DNA of 22,885 bases from assembly GCA_041689775.1 (NCBI GenBank), contig JBDNFP010000388.1:1-22885 (forward strand), written 5' to 3'. Below are positions 1 through 7,306 of the stretch, one piece after another. Position numbers and translations under genes: made by a program. Positions within the stretch are counted from its first letter, which is position 1. Each line of letters starts with the position of its first letter. The notes under the pieces are model-generated. The model saw only the letters and a list, made by a program, of their open reading frames with translations, searched no databases and was not told the origin of the DNA. The DNA comes from JBDNFP01 sp041689775. GTDB taxonomy: Bacteria; Bacteroidota; Bacteroidia; Cytophagales; Spirosomataceae.

Positions 1-140
1 GCCGCTAATACATCCTTGCCTAGAGTGGTCCAAATATCATCAAAGTCCTTTTCGTGTTCATAAAAAGTGGCAGAACCATTTAAAGACTTGATGGATTCAT
101 ATTTCGATAAAGCTAAGGACAGAAACTCTGATTCGGTCAT
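1..140 (-). CDS. Partial leftward gene, N-terminal 46 codons, unrecognised (possibly transposase-associated)
   Basis: An ATG at 138-140 on the minus strand opens a frame that stays open to the window edge, so only the N-terminus is here. It begins MTESEFLSLALSKYE and contains a Tyr-Glu-His-Glu-Lys-Asp-Phe stretch and a Trp-Thr-Thr-Leu-Gly-Lys segment; the composition is acidic and helical, soluble, without signal peptide. From memory this pattern resembles the small N-terminal part of a Bacteroidota transposase-like protein family, but I cannot confirm that, and no terminal inverted repeat is visible in the window. It adjoins a stretch of broken small frames, which fits a mobile or decayed region. 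The frame is convincing; the identity is weak. Confidence 0.5.
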   Translation of the reverse strand, partial: MTESEFLSLALSKYESIKSLNGSATFYEHEKDFDDIWTTLGKDVLA

Positions 141-293
141 GATAAAGGATATTGTAGGGTCAATAAACCATAAAGCTCACCTTTTTTCACAAATAACCAA
201 AACTGAAATACACCCACAGTAACAGCTTATTACCTTAGGTCGAAAGATATACTATGTTTTAAAGGAATCAATTTTTACTATCCAATAGACTCC

Positions 294-623
294 ATGGAAA
301 ACGCAAGACAAAGAAGAGCCCTTGAAGAAAAATGGTGAAGTCATTTCACCAAGCAACATGTTGGCTCAGGAGCAGCTTACACCGAAGGGTACGATGGGTA
401 CTGGGATATGTCTATCAGCAAAGACATGTCCATTTTGCTTTTCAAATCGGGTTCCATTAGAACCTTTGAAAAAAGCACTGTTCCTGATGATTCATTGCAC
501 ATTATACATATGGAAAGAGGAGTAGCTAAGTATTTTGTTGTAGCTTATGTGCGTCGATTTTGGGAGAAAAATGCTGTATTTGAAGCCTATTCTATTGATC
601 AAGGATTCGATTTTAATCAGTGA
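294..623 (+). pseudogene. 109-codon reading frame interrupted by one in-frame TGA; unknown protein
   Basis: From ATG 294 the frame reads 14 codons (MENARQRRALEEKW), meets TGA at 336-338, then stays open to TGA 621-623. The part after the stop looks protein-like: a run with Gly-Tyr-Asp-Gly-Tyr-Trp-Asp, then alternating hydrophobic and polar residues through HIIHMERGVAKYFVVAYVRR and an acidic-aromatic end. The product is small, soluble and has no signal peptide. I do not recognise the family. If the TGA were TGG the product would be a 109-residue protein containing Trp-Trp. A shorter functional product could start at ATG 408. The region is AT-richer than the genes to its right. Most likely a decayed gene; a sequencing error at 338 is the alternative. 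Confidence 0.4.
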
Positions 624-698
624 AAGTTCTTTCATAGTCCTTGTTCTGATTGAGTGGGTCGCGAGTACTGTGATTACCTCTACCTCCCCCAAGGCATC

Positions 699-899
699 CT
701 AATTTTGCCGTGGTGCATATTGTTTCCAACCTGCACGGGTTATGTCATGCATTCTCATTTCTGGTTTCATAAGTGAATAGTGGTTTTTATACATGACATA
801 ATTAAATCAAATTCCCCGTTCTTCGTCTGTCAGTTGATAACAACCGACAGCACAGGAGATGATTAAATCCCCTCCTACACCATTCTCTAATTTGACCAT
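699..899 (-). pseudogene. Small leftward reading frame interrupted by one in-frame TGA; unknown
   Basis: On the minus strand, ATG at 897-899 reads 30 codons beginning MVKLENGVGGDLIISCAVGC to a TGA at 807-809. The same frame then continues open, with a second ATG at 792-794 and a further 31 codons including Met-Lys-Pro-Glu-Met-Arg-Met-His-Asp and a C-terminal Trp-Lys-Gln-Tyr, to TAG at 699-701. The two halves are in the same phase, so one substitution (for example TGG to TGA) would explain the break. The frame is open upstream only back to TAG at 939-941. Two Cys lie in the first half. I do not recognise either half, and both are short enough to be chance, so this is a tentative call. Confidence 0.25.
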
Positions 900-1045
900 A
901 TAAAATAGCCCCCAAAACCTACACAAAGGTCTTAGGAGCTAATTATTACTAGGGCCACAAGTTTATCTGTGGTCAACTTATGCCAGACAAGGACAAACAA
1001 GCTAATAGCTAACCACGCCACGGGGCGCCCCGCTAACAAGCTAAA
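900..1045. other. Non-coding spacer with GC palindrome and short repeats
   Basis: No credible gene is visible. The stretch next to the peptidase stop holds the self-complementary GGGGCGCCCC at 1022-1031 and a direct repeat AACAAGCTAA at 996-1005 and 1035-1044. There is no T-run on either strand after the palindrome, so I do not call it an intrinsic terminator. Confidence 0.4.
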
Positions 1046-3157
1046 TCACTTCCAGGTCAGTCCCATGTTCTTAAACATAAAAGCATAGATATCCGCCGTA
1101 GTTTCCAGGGCCTTTTTGGTATTGCTGGCCCCGTGGCCGGAGTTAGTATCAATACGGATCAGCAAAGGGTTCGTGGAAGACGCCCCGGCCTTTTCCTGCA
1201 AAGTAGCGGCATACTTAAAGGAGTGGGCCGGTACTACGCGGTCATCGTGGTCGGCGGTAGTGACCATCGTGGCCGGGTACTTGCCACCGGCGGTGATGTT
1301 ATGCAAAGGCGAATACTTATACAAAGCCTCAAACTCCTCAGCGTTGTCGCTGCTACCGTAGTCGGCTATCCAGTTCCAGCCGATGGTAAACGTATGGAAT
1401 CTCAGCATGTCCATGACCCCTACCGCCGGGAACGCTACTTTGAAGAGTTCTGGGCGCTGATTGATAACAGCGCCTACCAATAGTCCCCCGTTGGAGCCTC
1501 CCTGCACGGCTAGCCGCTCCGGTGAAGTGTATTTTTCCTTAATCAGGTACTCGGCCGCCGCAATGAAGTCATCAAATACATTCTGCTTTTTGAGCTTCAT
1601 GCCCTGCTCGTGCCATTTTTCACCGTACTCGCTACCTCCGCGCAAGTTCGCTTGCACAAACACCCCGCCCTGATCCAGGAATGGAATTCGGGTTGGGCTG
1701 AAAGAAGGCGTCAGACTGATATTGAAGCCGCCGTAGCCATACAGGATCGTAGGGTTCGTTCCGTCCAGTTTAAGTCCTTTCTTGTAGACAATGAACGCGG
1801 GAATTTTGGTACCGTCTTTACTAGGGTAAAACACCTGCTTGGTTTCGTAATCGTCAGGAGTAAAGCTCACCTCCGGGGCTCGGAAAACCGTGCTTTTCTT
1901 AGAGGCGATGTCGTACCGAAGAATAGTGGGTGGGTAGTTGAACGAGGTGTAGGTATAGAACACAAAACTATCGTCTTTGTCTCCACCAAGCCCTCCGGCG
2001 GAACCCAGTCCCGGCAGGGATACTTCGTTTTCTTTCTTTCCTTTCAGGTCATACACATATACCCGGGTCGTTACGTCCTTGGAGTACTCGGCAAATAGTT
2101 TTCCTCCGGCCGTACCTACGCTCGTCAGAGGCTCAGGTTGCTCAGGCAGGAAAGGTTTCCAGATTTTTGCTTTTGGGTTATACACTACTACCTTACTGTT
2201 GGGAGCATCCTGATTGGTTTCGATCAGGAATCCCGCTGGTACGTTATCAATCAGGCTGAAACTAAAATCCGCGATATCTTCTACAACGGGAGTAAAGCGG
2301 GATTCGCCCTTCTTCATAACCCATAAACCGTTACCATCTTTGCCTTTACCGCGGTCGCTTACATAAAGTGCCACGTATTGCTCGTCTTCCGTGACCCGCA
2401 CGGTATGGAAGCGCTGTGGATTGGCGGCGTCTTCAAAAATCAGTTGGTCGGCAGCCTGCGAAGTACCAACCTTGTGGTAAAAAACCTGGTGGTTTTCGTT
2501 CTTGGCAGCTAGCGCGCTGCCTTCGGGTTTGGGGTAGCGGCTATAATAGAAGCCATCGCCCTGCCACGAAGCGCCCGATACTTTTACCCACTCTACTTTG
2601 TCTGCCAACATTTTCAGGGTTTTCATATTCATGACCTGATACTCCTGCCAGTCGGAGCCTCCCTGCGAAAAGCCACATACCGCATAGCGCCCATCTTTGG
2701 ATAGATTAAAAACCGTTAGTCGGGTAGTCCCATCGGCCGATAGCTTGTTAGGGTCAAGCACTACCTCAGGCGTACCGTTCAGGCCTTTTTGTCGGAAAAG
2801 TACCGACTGGTTTTGTAGGCCATCATTTTTAGAAAAGTAAAAATAGTCGCCTTTTTTCTGCGGAGCCGAATACTTGGGGTAGTTATAAGCCTTTTCGAGA
2901 TCCGTAAAAATTTTGCTTTTGAAATCTATTTTGTCCAAATAGCCAAACGTTGCGTCGTTTTGGACCTTTACCCAGGCCGCAGTTTCTGCCGAACGATCAT
3001 CTTCCAGCCAACGGTAAGGATCCGACACGTTGGTATCATGGTAGTTGTCCACGTGGTCTATTTTCTGGGTAGCGGGATAGCTGATGGATTGGGCCATTCC
3101 GTCGGCACCTATGAGTGTAGCCGTAATAAGGGTCATTCCTAGTAGTTTATGTTGCAT
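1046..3157 (-). CDS. Exported prolyl oligopeptidase (serine peptidase family S9A)
   Basis: Cleaves short peptides after proline. The 703 residues match the usual family length of about 700. Residues 1-22 form a signal peptide ending in GMAQ, so the enzyme should act in the periplasm, unlike the cytosolic animal enzymes but as in other Bacteroidota. Residues about 25-75 and 430-703 make the alpha/beta-hydrolase domain; the middle is the seven-bladed propeller that gates access. The triad is visible: Ser555 in GGSNGG, Asp638 in DHDDRVVP with the substrate-binding Arg two residues later, and His675 in SGHGAS; spacing follows porcine prolyl oligopeptidase (554/641/680). The N-terminal segment with YRWLEDDRS is typical of S9A. 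It stands alone on its strand, with a candidate promoter about 80 bases upstream. Complete and apparently functional. Confidence 0.96.
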   Translation of the reverse strand: MQHKLLGMTLITATLIGADGMAQSISYPATQKIDHVDNYHDTNVSDPYRWLEDDRSAETAAWVKVQNDATFGYLDKIDFKSKIFTDLEKAYNYPKYSAPQKKGDYFYFSKNDGLQNQSVLFRQKGLNGTPEVVLDPNKLSADGTTRLTVFNLSKDGRYAVCGFSQGGSDWQEYQVMNMKTLKMLADKVEWVKVSGASWQGDGFYYSRYPKPEGSALAAKNENHQVFYHKVGTSQAADQLIFEDAANPQRFHTVRVTEDEQYVALYVSDRGKGKDGNGLWVMKKGESRFTPVVEDIADFSFSLIDNVPAGFLIETNQDAPNSKVVVYNPKAKIWKPFLPEQPEPLTSVGTAGGKLFAEYSKDVTTRVYVYDLKGKKENEVSLPGLGSAGGLGGDKDDSFVFYTYTSFNYPPTILRYDIASKKSTVFRAPEVSFTPDDYETKQVFYPSKDGTKIPAFIVYKKGLKLDGTNPTILYGYGGFNISLTPSFSPTRIPFLDQGGVFVQANLRGGSEYGEKWHEQGMKLKKQNVFDDFIAAAEYLIKEKYTSPERLAVQGGSNGGLLVGAVINQRPELFKVAFPAVGVMDMLRFHTFTIGWNWIADYGSSDNAEEFEALYKYSPLHNITAGGKYPATMVTTADHDDRVVPAHSFKYAATLQEKAGASSTNPLLIRIDTNSGHGASNTKKALETTADIYAFMFKNMGLTWK

Positions 3158-3237
3158 GTTTCAGGATTAATAAGGGTTAGTACACGAGTTATATGGGTAT
3201 GGTTAAAAACTCATCGTATTCTTCATGAGTTCAACGA

Positions 3238-3267
3238 CAAAAATAAGTAGTATACAAACCAAATCAA
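3238..3267 (-). promoter_or_regulatory. Candidate Bacteroidota-type promoter of the prolyl oligopeptidase gene
   Basis: Read on the minus strand, TATTTTTG (3245 to 3238) matches the Bacteroidota -7 consensus TAnnTTTG exactly, and a TTG lies 19 bases upstream (3267-3265), near the expected -33 position. Transcription would begin about 75 bases before the start codon. Predicted only from motif and spacing. Confidence 0.4.
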
Positions 3268-3673
3268 CCTACCTACTTGTTCAAAAGCTCCAACGAATCG
3301 ACTAAATATCTATTATGTTGCTACTTAAAAACGACGTCAATAATGTATCACCTTCAATGAGCAAGAAATCCAGTTGATACGCTGTCATATATACCAAAGG
3401 GTACGTTAATGAACGTTGTAAAAACTCGTACCCCAATTCCTTTTTTAAATCATACCAGCTAAGGATTAACAGAAAAACTGTTGTTTGTAAGGAAGTTATA
3501 GGATTTATTTTACTACTTCACTGATACAAAATCATACGCACTTATTGCTCCTAAGCCTCCCCGGGTTGCTCATACTCCCTGATAAGTACGGTAACTCTCC
3601 TGTATAAAAACCCCTGCGTATTTTCAGTCCCGTTCAGCGTCCATTTTCTTTTTCTACTCAACTCTAAGTCGAA
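3268..3673. other. Intergenic region between divergent peptidase and cytochrome genes
   Basis: AT-rich and without any convincing reading frame. It should contain the promoter of the cytochrome gene, but I find no clean TAnnTTTG box on the plus strand. I see no long inverted repeat. Confidence 0.4.
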
Positions 3674-4572
3674 ATGAAAACCTTTGTTAAAATTTTAGCC
3701 GGACTTGTTCTGGTGGTCTTGCTATTTGCAGCCTTTATTCAATTTGCTCCCTTAGCCACTAACGACATCCTCTGTCCGCCTGTAACAGTCTCCACCGACT
3801 CCACCATGATCGCCCGTGGAGAGTATCTTACGTTTGGTCCTGCACACTGCTTCGCTTGTCATGGTCGGGGAAAAGACAGTGCTGCCATAAAACGCGGAGA
3901 AAAGATAGCTCTTACCGGAGGCAACCACTTTGCTCCACCTTTTGGTAATATCTACATACCTAATCTTACTCCAGACCTTGAAACCGGAATCGGTAAGATT
4001 AAAAATGGGGCCATAGCGAGAGCCATGCGTTTTGCCACCAACCACAACGGCAATACCATGATCCCTATTATGCCCTTTACCCAAATCTGCGATTACGATG
4101 TGGCTGCTATTATTTCTTATTTAAGAGCTCAAAAGCCCGTTCATAACCCTGTACCTCCTACCGAATATTCATTTGTGGGAAAAGTGGTCAATAGATACTT
4201 TCTCAAACCTTATAAACAAACTGAACCTATTGCGGCTGAGGTGGAGGTAGGGCCTACGGTAGAGTACGGTAAGTATTTGGCTAATAACGTAGCCAACTGT
4301 AAGGGCTGTCACACTATTTTTAATATGCAAAAAATGGAACATACTGGGGTTTCATTAGCTGGCAGAGGCGATTTCGAAGAAAAAAAACACCACTTTAAGC
4401 TCCTAATCTAACGCCGGACCCTAAAACAGGGCACATCTATACCTGGACCGAGGACACCTTTGTGACTCATTTTAAAGCGGACCGGATCTTTGAAGATTCA
4501 CCAATGCCCTGGGAGATATTTAAAAACATGACGGATACAGACTTAAAAGCTATCTATCTCTATTTACAGTAG
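3674..4572 (+). pseudogene. Diheme cytochrome c, membrane-anchored, broken by a one-base deletion
   Basis: Residues 1-26 are a hydrophobic signal or anchor, so the protein would face the periplasm and pass electrons in a respiratory chain or to a dehydrogenase. Heme site 1 is CFACH with a likely axial Met in NTMIPIMPF; heme site 2 is CKGCH. The uninterrupted frame stops at TAA 4409-4411 (245 residues, ending FKLLI). In the -1 frame, from about 4402, the expected C-terminus continues: NLTPDPKTG, then WTEDTF, DSPMPWEIF with the Met expected to ligate heme 2, and LKAIYLYLQ to TAG 4570-4572. Restoring one A in TTTAAG near 4397-4401 (TTT AAA GCT CCT AAT) joins both parts, giving a normal-length protein of about 299 residues. 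As read, the second heme would lack its axial ligand. Real decay and sequencing error are both possible. Confidence 0.85.
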
Positions 4573-4674
4573 GTTCCTGCCTACGCAGGATAAAATGGGA
4601 CCTATTGTGGCTAACCTCTAAATAGATACAGATCGATGGGGCTTACCTTATATTTACACCCTCATTACATACCT

Positions 4675-4720
4675 AAACAGCGCTTAGATGATACTCTGAT
4701 ACCCAAGCGCTGTTTATTTT
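4675..4720 (+). terminator. Hairpin with T-run, possible terminator after the cytochrome gene
   Basis: AAACAGCGCTT (4675-4685) pairs perfectly with AAGCGCTGTTT (4705-4715); the loop is 19 bases and ATTTTT follows. It lies about 100 bases after the cytochrome stop. The loop is longer than in the other terminators of this window, so a different role is possible. Confidence 0.55.
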
Positions 4721-4839
4721 TGCTCCCCATAATACTTCTTTGGCAGAGCAATCTCACGTCCGTTGTGCTTGCTACCTGTTTTTTGGATACAACTATACTA
4801 CACAAAGAACCTCTTTTCACATGCGTTCATGTGGATCAA

Positions 4840-4884
4840 GGGTAAATGAGTAAATTACCCTTGCCAGGCATTCACTCATTTACC
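4840..4884 (+). promoter_or_regulatory. Two mutually exclusive hairpins in the non-coding stretch before the rhodopsin gene
   Basis: GGTAAATGAGT (4841-4851) pairs perfectly over 11 bases with ACTCATTTACC (4874-4884). The same left arm, as GGGTAA (4840-4845), can instead pair with TTACCC (4855-4860). The two folds cannot coexist, the layout of an attenuator or switch, though no T-run follows directly. The surrounding 4573-5160 is otherwise AT-rich and non-coding. Confidence 0.35.
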
Positions 4885-5048
4885 ACCCTTTATATTTATT
4901 CTTTTTAGTCAACATGTAGACAAAACAGGCCAAGTCATTGACTCAAAATGAACCATTTTCACTTTTTATTAGAAAAAATCTACGGATATAGATTACTGAT
5001 TTTCAATAATTTACAATAAAAAATAGAAAAAATAGCAGACTATTCTTT

Positions 5049-5118
5049 ATTTTGTTAAAACAAAACCCCCCATATTGCTAGTTATGAGAGCGTTGTTAAA
5101 TGCAACACATTTTGTTAA
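5049..5118 (+). promoter_or_regulatory. Repeat cluster (three TTGTTAA copies and a palindrome) in the rhodopsin promoter region
   Basis: TTGTTAA occurs three times in the same direction, at 5052-5058, 5093-5099 and 5112-5118. The outer two share the longer ATTTTGTTAA (5049-5058 and 5109-5118), exactly 60 bases apart. The first copy lies in an inverted repeat, TTTTGTT-AA-AACAAAA (5050-5065). TATTTTG at 5048-5054 is one base short of a perfect -7 box. This looks like a set of regulator-binding sites near the promoter; the regulator is unknown. Confidence 0.4.
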
Positions 5119-5160
5119 CCCAAATTAAACAATCATTCAACCTCTTATCTCTCACAATTT

Positions 5161-5901
5161 ATGGAAAGTGTAAGTTACCTAAGCAGCATCTTAGCCGCTA
5201 ACCTCCAACCAGGTGATGCCGTTGGATTTACTTTTTTTACTGGCTACATGTCTATGTTGGCCGCATCTATCTTTTTCTTGGTTGAGCGTAGTCAAGTTGA
5301 TGCTAAATGGAAAACTTCTTTGTTAGTTTCATCACTGATTACTTTCATTGCTGCCGTTCACTACTTCTACATGCGTGATTTGTACTTGGAAACAGGTGAA
5401 TCACCAACTCAGTATCGTTACATTGACTGGACTCTTACTGTACCTTTGATGTGCGTTGAGTTCTATCTATTGATCAAGCCCTTCGGTGGTAAGGTAAGTA
5501 CCATGTGGAAGTTGATCGCCTATTCAGTTGTTATGCTGGTAGCAGGCTATGTTGGTGAGGCTATCGATCCATCGAATACTATCCTTTGGGGAGTTATCTC
5601 AACAGCAGGTTACTTGGGTATTGTGTACGAAGCAACAATGGGTGATGTGAAGAAAGTTGCCGACGCATCAAGCAGTCCAGAAGTAGTAGGCGCAGTACGT
5701 TTACTCCGTAACTTTGTGATAGTAGGATGGGCTATCTATCCAATTGGTTACATGTGTATGGAAGGTAACCTATTGGCTTCAACTGGTTGGAATCTTGACC
5801 TTATCTACAACATTGCCGATGCTATCAACAAGATCGGGTTTGGTCTAGTAGTATACAGCGCAGCTATGACAGCTACTGCTAAATCAAAAGCTACTGCCTA
5901 A
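5161..5901 (+). CDS. Green-type proteorhodopsin, light-driven proton pump
   Basis: A seven-helix retinal protein of 246 residues that pumps protons out of the cell in light. The key residues are in place (proteorhodopsin numbering in brackets): His67 (75), Arg86 (94), proton acceptor Asp89 (97), Thr93 (101) and donor Glu100 (108), the DTE motif of proton pumps; Asp220 (227) and the retinal-binding Lys224 (231) in helix G. Met97 sits at the tuning site 105, the residue usual in Bacteroidota, predicting green absorption. At the carotenoid-antenna window in helix E the ungapped alignment gives Tyr151 with Gly150 beside it, so antenna binding cannot be decided by eye. The gene is AT-richer than most neighbours, has a long non-coding leader region and its own terminator. 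No blh or crt gene is in the window, so retinal must come from another locus. Confidence 0.97.
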   Translation: MESVSYLSSILAANLQPGDAVGFTFFTGYMSMLAASIFFLVERSQVDAKWKTSLLVSSLITFIAAVHYFYMRDLYLETGESPTQYRYIDWTLTVPLMCVEFYLLIKPFGGKVSTMWKLIAYSVVMLVAGYVGEAIDPSNTILWGVISTAGYLGIVYEATMGDVKKVADASSSPEVVGAVRLLRNFVIVGWAIYPIGYMCMEGNLLASTGWNLDLIYNIADAINKIGFGLVVYSAAMTATAKSKATA

Positions 5902-5937
5902 TTTAAAGGTGTAGTTTAGTTGAAAGAATTTTTTTAC

Positions 5938-5979
5938 AAAAAGAACTACCCGGTCATAATGGTCGGGTAGTTCTTTTTG
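5938..5979 (+). terminator. Intrinsic terminator of the rhodopsin gene
   Basis: A perfect 15-base stem: AAAAAGAACTACCCG (5938-5952) with CGGGTAGTTCTTTTT (5964-5978), loop of 11 bases. The T-run lies in the right arm. It sits 37 bases after the stop codon and shows that the rhodopsin gene is probably transcribed alone. The A-rich left arm makes it usable on both strands. Confidence 0.9.
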
Positions 5980-6023
5980 TACCGTATGTAGTTTACTTTT
6001 AAGGAGACTTTACGCTTTAAGCC

Positions 6024-6953
6024 ATGCTACATTGCATTATTTTTTTCTTCCTTCTTATTGGAACAGTGACAGGTGTCCGGGCTCAGGATACAACTGCTAC
6101 CAAGCCCATCACTACTGCTACTACTATTTACCTGAAAGATGGCAGCCAGCTGCGTGGTACCCTGTTGGAGGAAACTGCCGAAAGTATTCGCATCAAAATG
6201 GACAATCTGGGTGAAGTAACGCTTGCGCTTGATAAAATAGAACGGATTGAAAGATATACCGGAGGCTTTTATAAGAACGGACGCTACTGGATATCCAACC
6301 CGCACAGTACCCGTTATTTCTGGGCACCGTCGGCGCTGCCACTGCGTAAAGGAGAAGGCTACTACCAAAATGCCTATGTATTTGTGAATAGTGCTTCCGT
6401 AGGGGTAACGGATCATTTTACCATGGGTGGAGGTTTTGTGCTGAATCCTACCTTCCGCGACTGGCAGGTCCTGTTCCTTACCCCCAAGATCAGCTTTCCT
6501 TCTCAATCCAATGTTACTTTCGGAGCTGGCTTGATTGCCGTAGGCGTATTCAACAAGCAATATAATTACGACTACCAAACAGGCCAGGAACTCCCATCCC
6601 GAATCAAAGCCAACCTAGGCGGTATTACGTACGGCAACGTAACCTTTGGTGGTGTAGAACGCAACGCCTCCATTGGGCTGGGCTGGGGGTTTACCAATGA
6701 AAACGTGGCTTCCCAGCCTGTACTCAATGTAAGTTATATGTCAAGGATTGGTCGTAAAATGGGTTTCGTAACCGAAAACTGGATCATTATTCCGGGCGGC
6801 CGCGGTGGTGGCATCTCAATTTTATCCGGTGGCATACGATTCTTTAGCGACCGAACTGCCATTGATCTTGCCTTATTAGTACCCGCTGGGGCTGGACTTG
6901 ATACTTTTATCGCTATTCCCTACGTAGATTTTGTGTTGAAATTTGGGAGGTAG
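6024..6953 (+). CDS. Exported protein with small N-terminal beta domain and probable outer-membrane barrel
   Basis: Residues 1-20 are a signal peptide ending VRAQ. Residues about 34-76 (TIYLKDGSQLRGTLLEE onward, to DKIERIERY) look like a small SH3/Sm-like beta unit in which a charged surface strand is repeated. From about residue 95 to the end the sequence alternates hydrophobic and small or polar residues, is rich in Gly, Asn, Phe and Tyr, and ends in FVLKFGR, compatible with a beta-barrel and an aromatic C-terminal strand. I do not recognise a named family, and no function is proposed. It has its own terminator and starts only 45 bases after the rhodopsin terminator. Its chance link with the rhodopsin is not supported by operon structure. 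Confidence 0.8.
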   Translation: MLHCIIFFFLLIGTVTGVRAQDTTATKPITTATTIYLKDGSQLRGTLLEETAESIRIKMDNLGEVTLALDKIERIERYTGGFYKNGRYWISNPHSTRYFWAPSALPLRKGEGYYQNAYVFVNSASVGVTDHFTMGGGFVLNPTFRDWQVLFLTPKISFPSQSNVTFGAGLIAVGVFNKQYNYDYQTGQELPSRIKANLGGITYGNVTFGGVERNASIGLGWGFTNENVASQPVLNVSYMSRIGRKMGFVTENWIIIPGGRGGGISILSGGIRFFSDRTAIDLALLVPAGAGLDTFIAIPYVDFVLKFGR

Positions 6954-6983
6954 TCTGTACGCTAATAACCAGAACAAATGATG

Positions 6984-7020
6984 TAAAGCCCGCTACTTTT
7001 CTGAGAGTAGCGGGCTTTAT
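6984..7020 (+). terminator. Hairpin terminator after the barrel-protein gene
   Basis: TAAAGCCCGCTACT (6984-6997) pairs perfectly with AGTAGCGGGCTTTA (7006-7019) around an 8-base loop. The right arm ends in CTTTAT rather than a long T-run. It lies about 30 bases after the stop codon. Confidence 0.8.
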
Positions 7021-7306
7021 CACTTTATTTAGATTCGTCCGGCTGAAAAAACTACCCAAATAACACTTCCTTGTTCCCCGAAAATTTCTTTTCTAGTTCT
7101 AATCTGCCCGTGATCTACCATCATTCCCAAAAACTATACGTCCGTTTTTAAAATAAAATTTAAACATAACTAATTGACTTTCAGCAAATAATTCAATTTT
7201 ATACAAAAACTTTCTAGCTATAAAAATCCAATCCTAAAAAAGAGGCGTAAGTAGACACATAAACATTAACACTAAAACCAATCAATTTTTTAAACGAATC
7301 GAAATT
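7021..7306. other. Intergenic region before the fasciclin gene
   Basis: Strongly AT-rich from about 7140 and without a reading frame. It must hold the promoter of the fasciclin gene, but no exact TAnnTTTG box is visible on the plus strand. Confidence 0.4.

Noticed and set aside
336..809. A variant genetic code with TGA as tryptophan.
   Set aside because: Intact genes nearby (fic at 11539, isomerase at 20630) end in TGA, and reading past TGA 621 gives only antisense-like sequence.
1022..1031. GGGGCGCCCC as a terminator of the prolyl oligopeptidase gene.
   Set aside because: No loop and no T-run on either strand; only a short palindrome.
1133..2098. Long frames (116 and 162 codons) opposite the prolyl oligopeptidase gene.
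   Set aside because: Antisense shadows of a strongly conserved gene; low-complexity translations without motifs. The same applies to frames opposite the M16 peptidase (11967-12434) and the barrel protein (6027-6578).
4378..4411. Programmed frameshift at the run of eight A in the cytochrome gene (A AAA AAA C).
   Set aside because: A -1 slip there reads ACA CCA CTT and then TAA at once, before reaching the C-terminal frame. The frame change must lie after that TAA, so the slippery run cannot explain it.
4636..4845. A 69-codon frame on the plus strand before the rhodopsin gene.
   Set aside because: It runs through the hairpin at 4675-4715 and into the next one, has no protein-like domain pattern, and is best seen as chance.
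7174..7205. TTGACT and TTTTAT/TATACA upstream of the fasciclin gene as an E. coli-type promoter.
   Set aside because: Bacteroidota primary promoters use TTTG and TAnnTTTG; in such AT-rich DNA the match is expected by chance.
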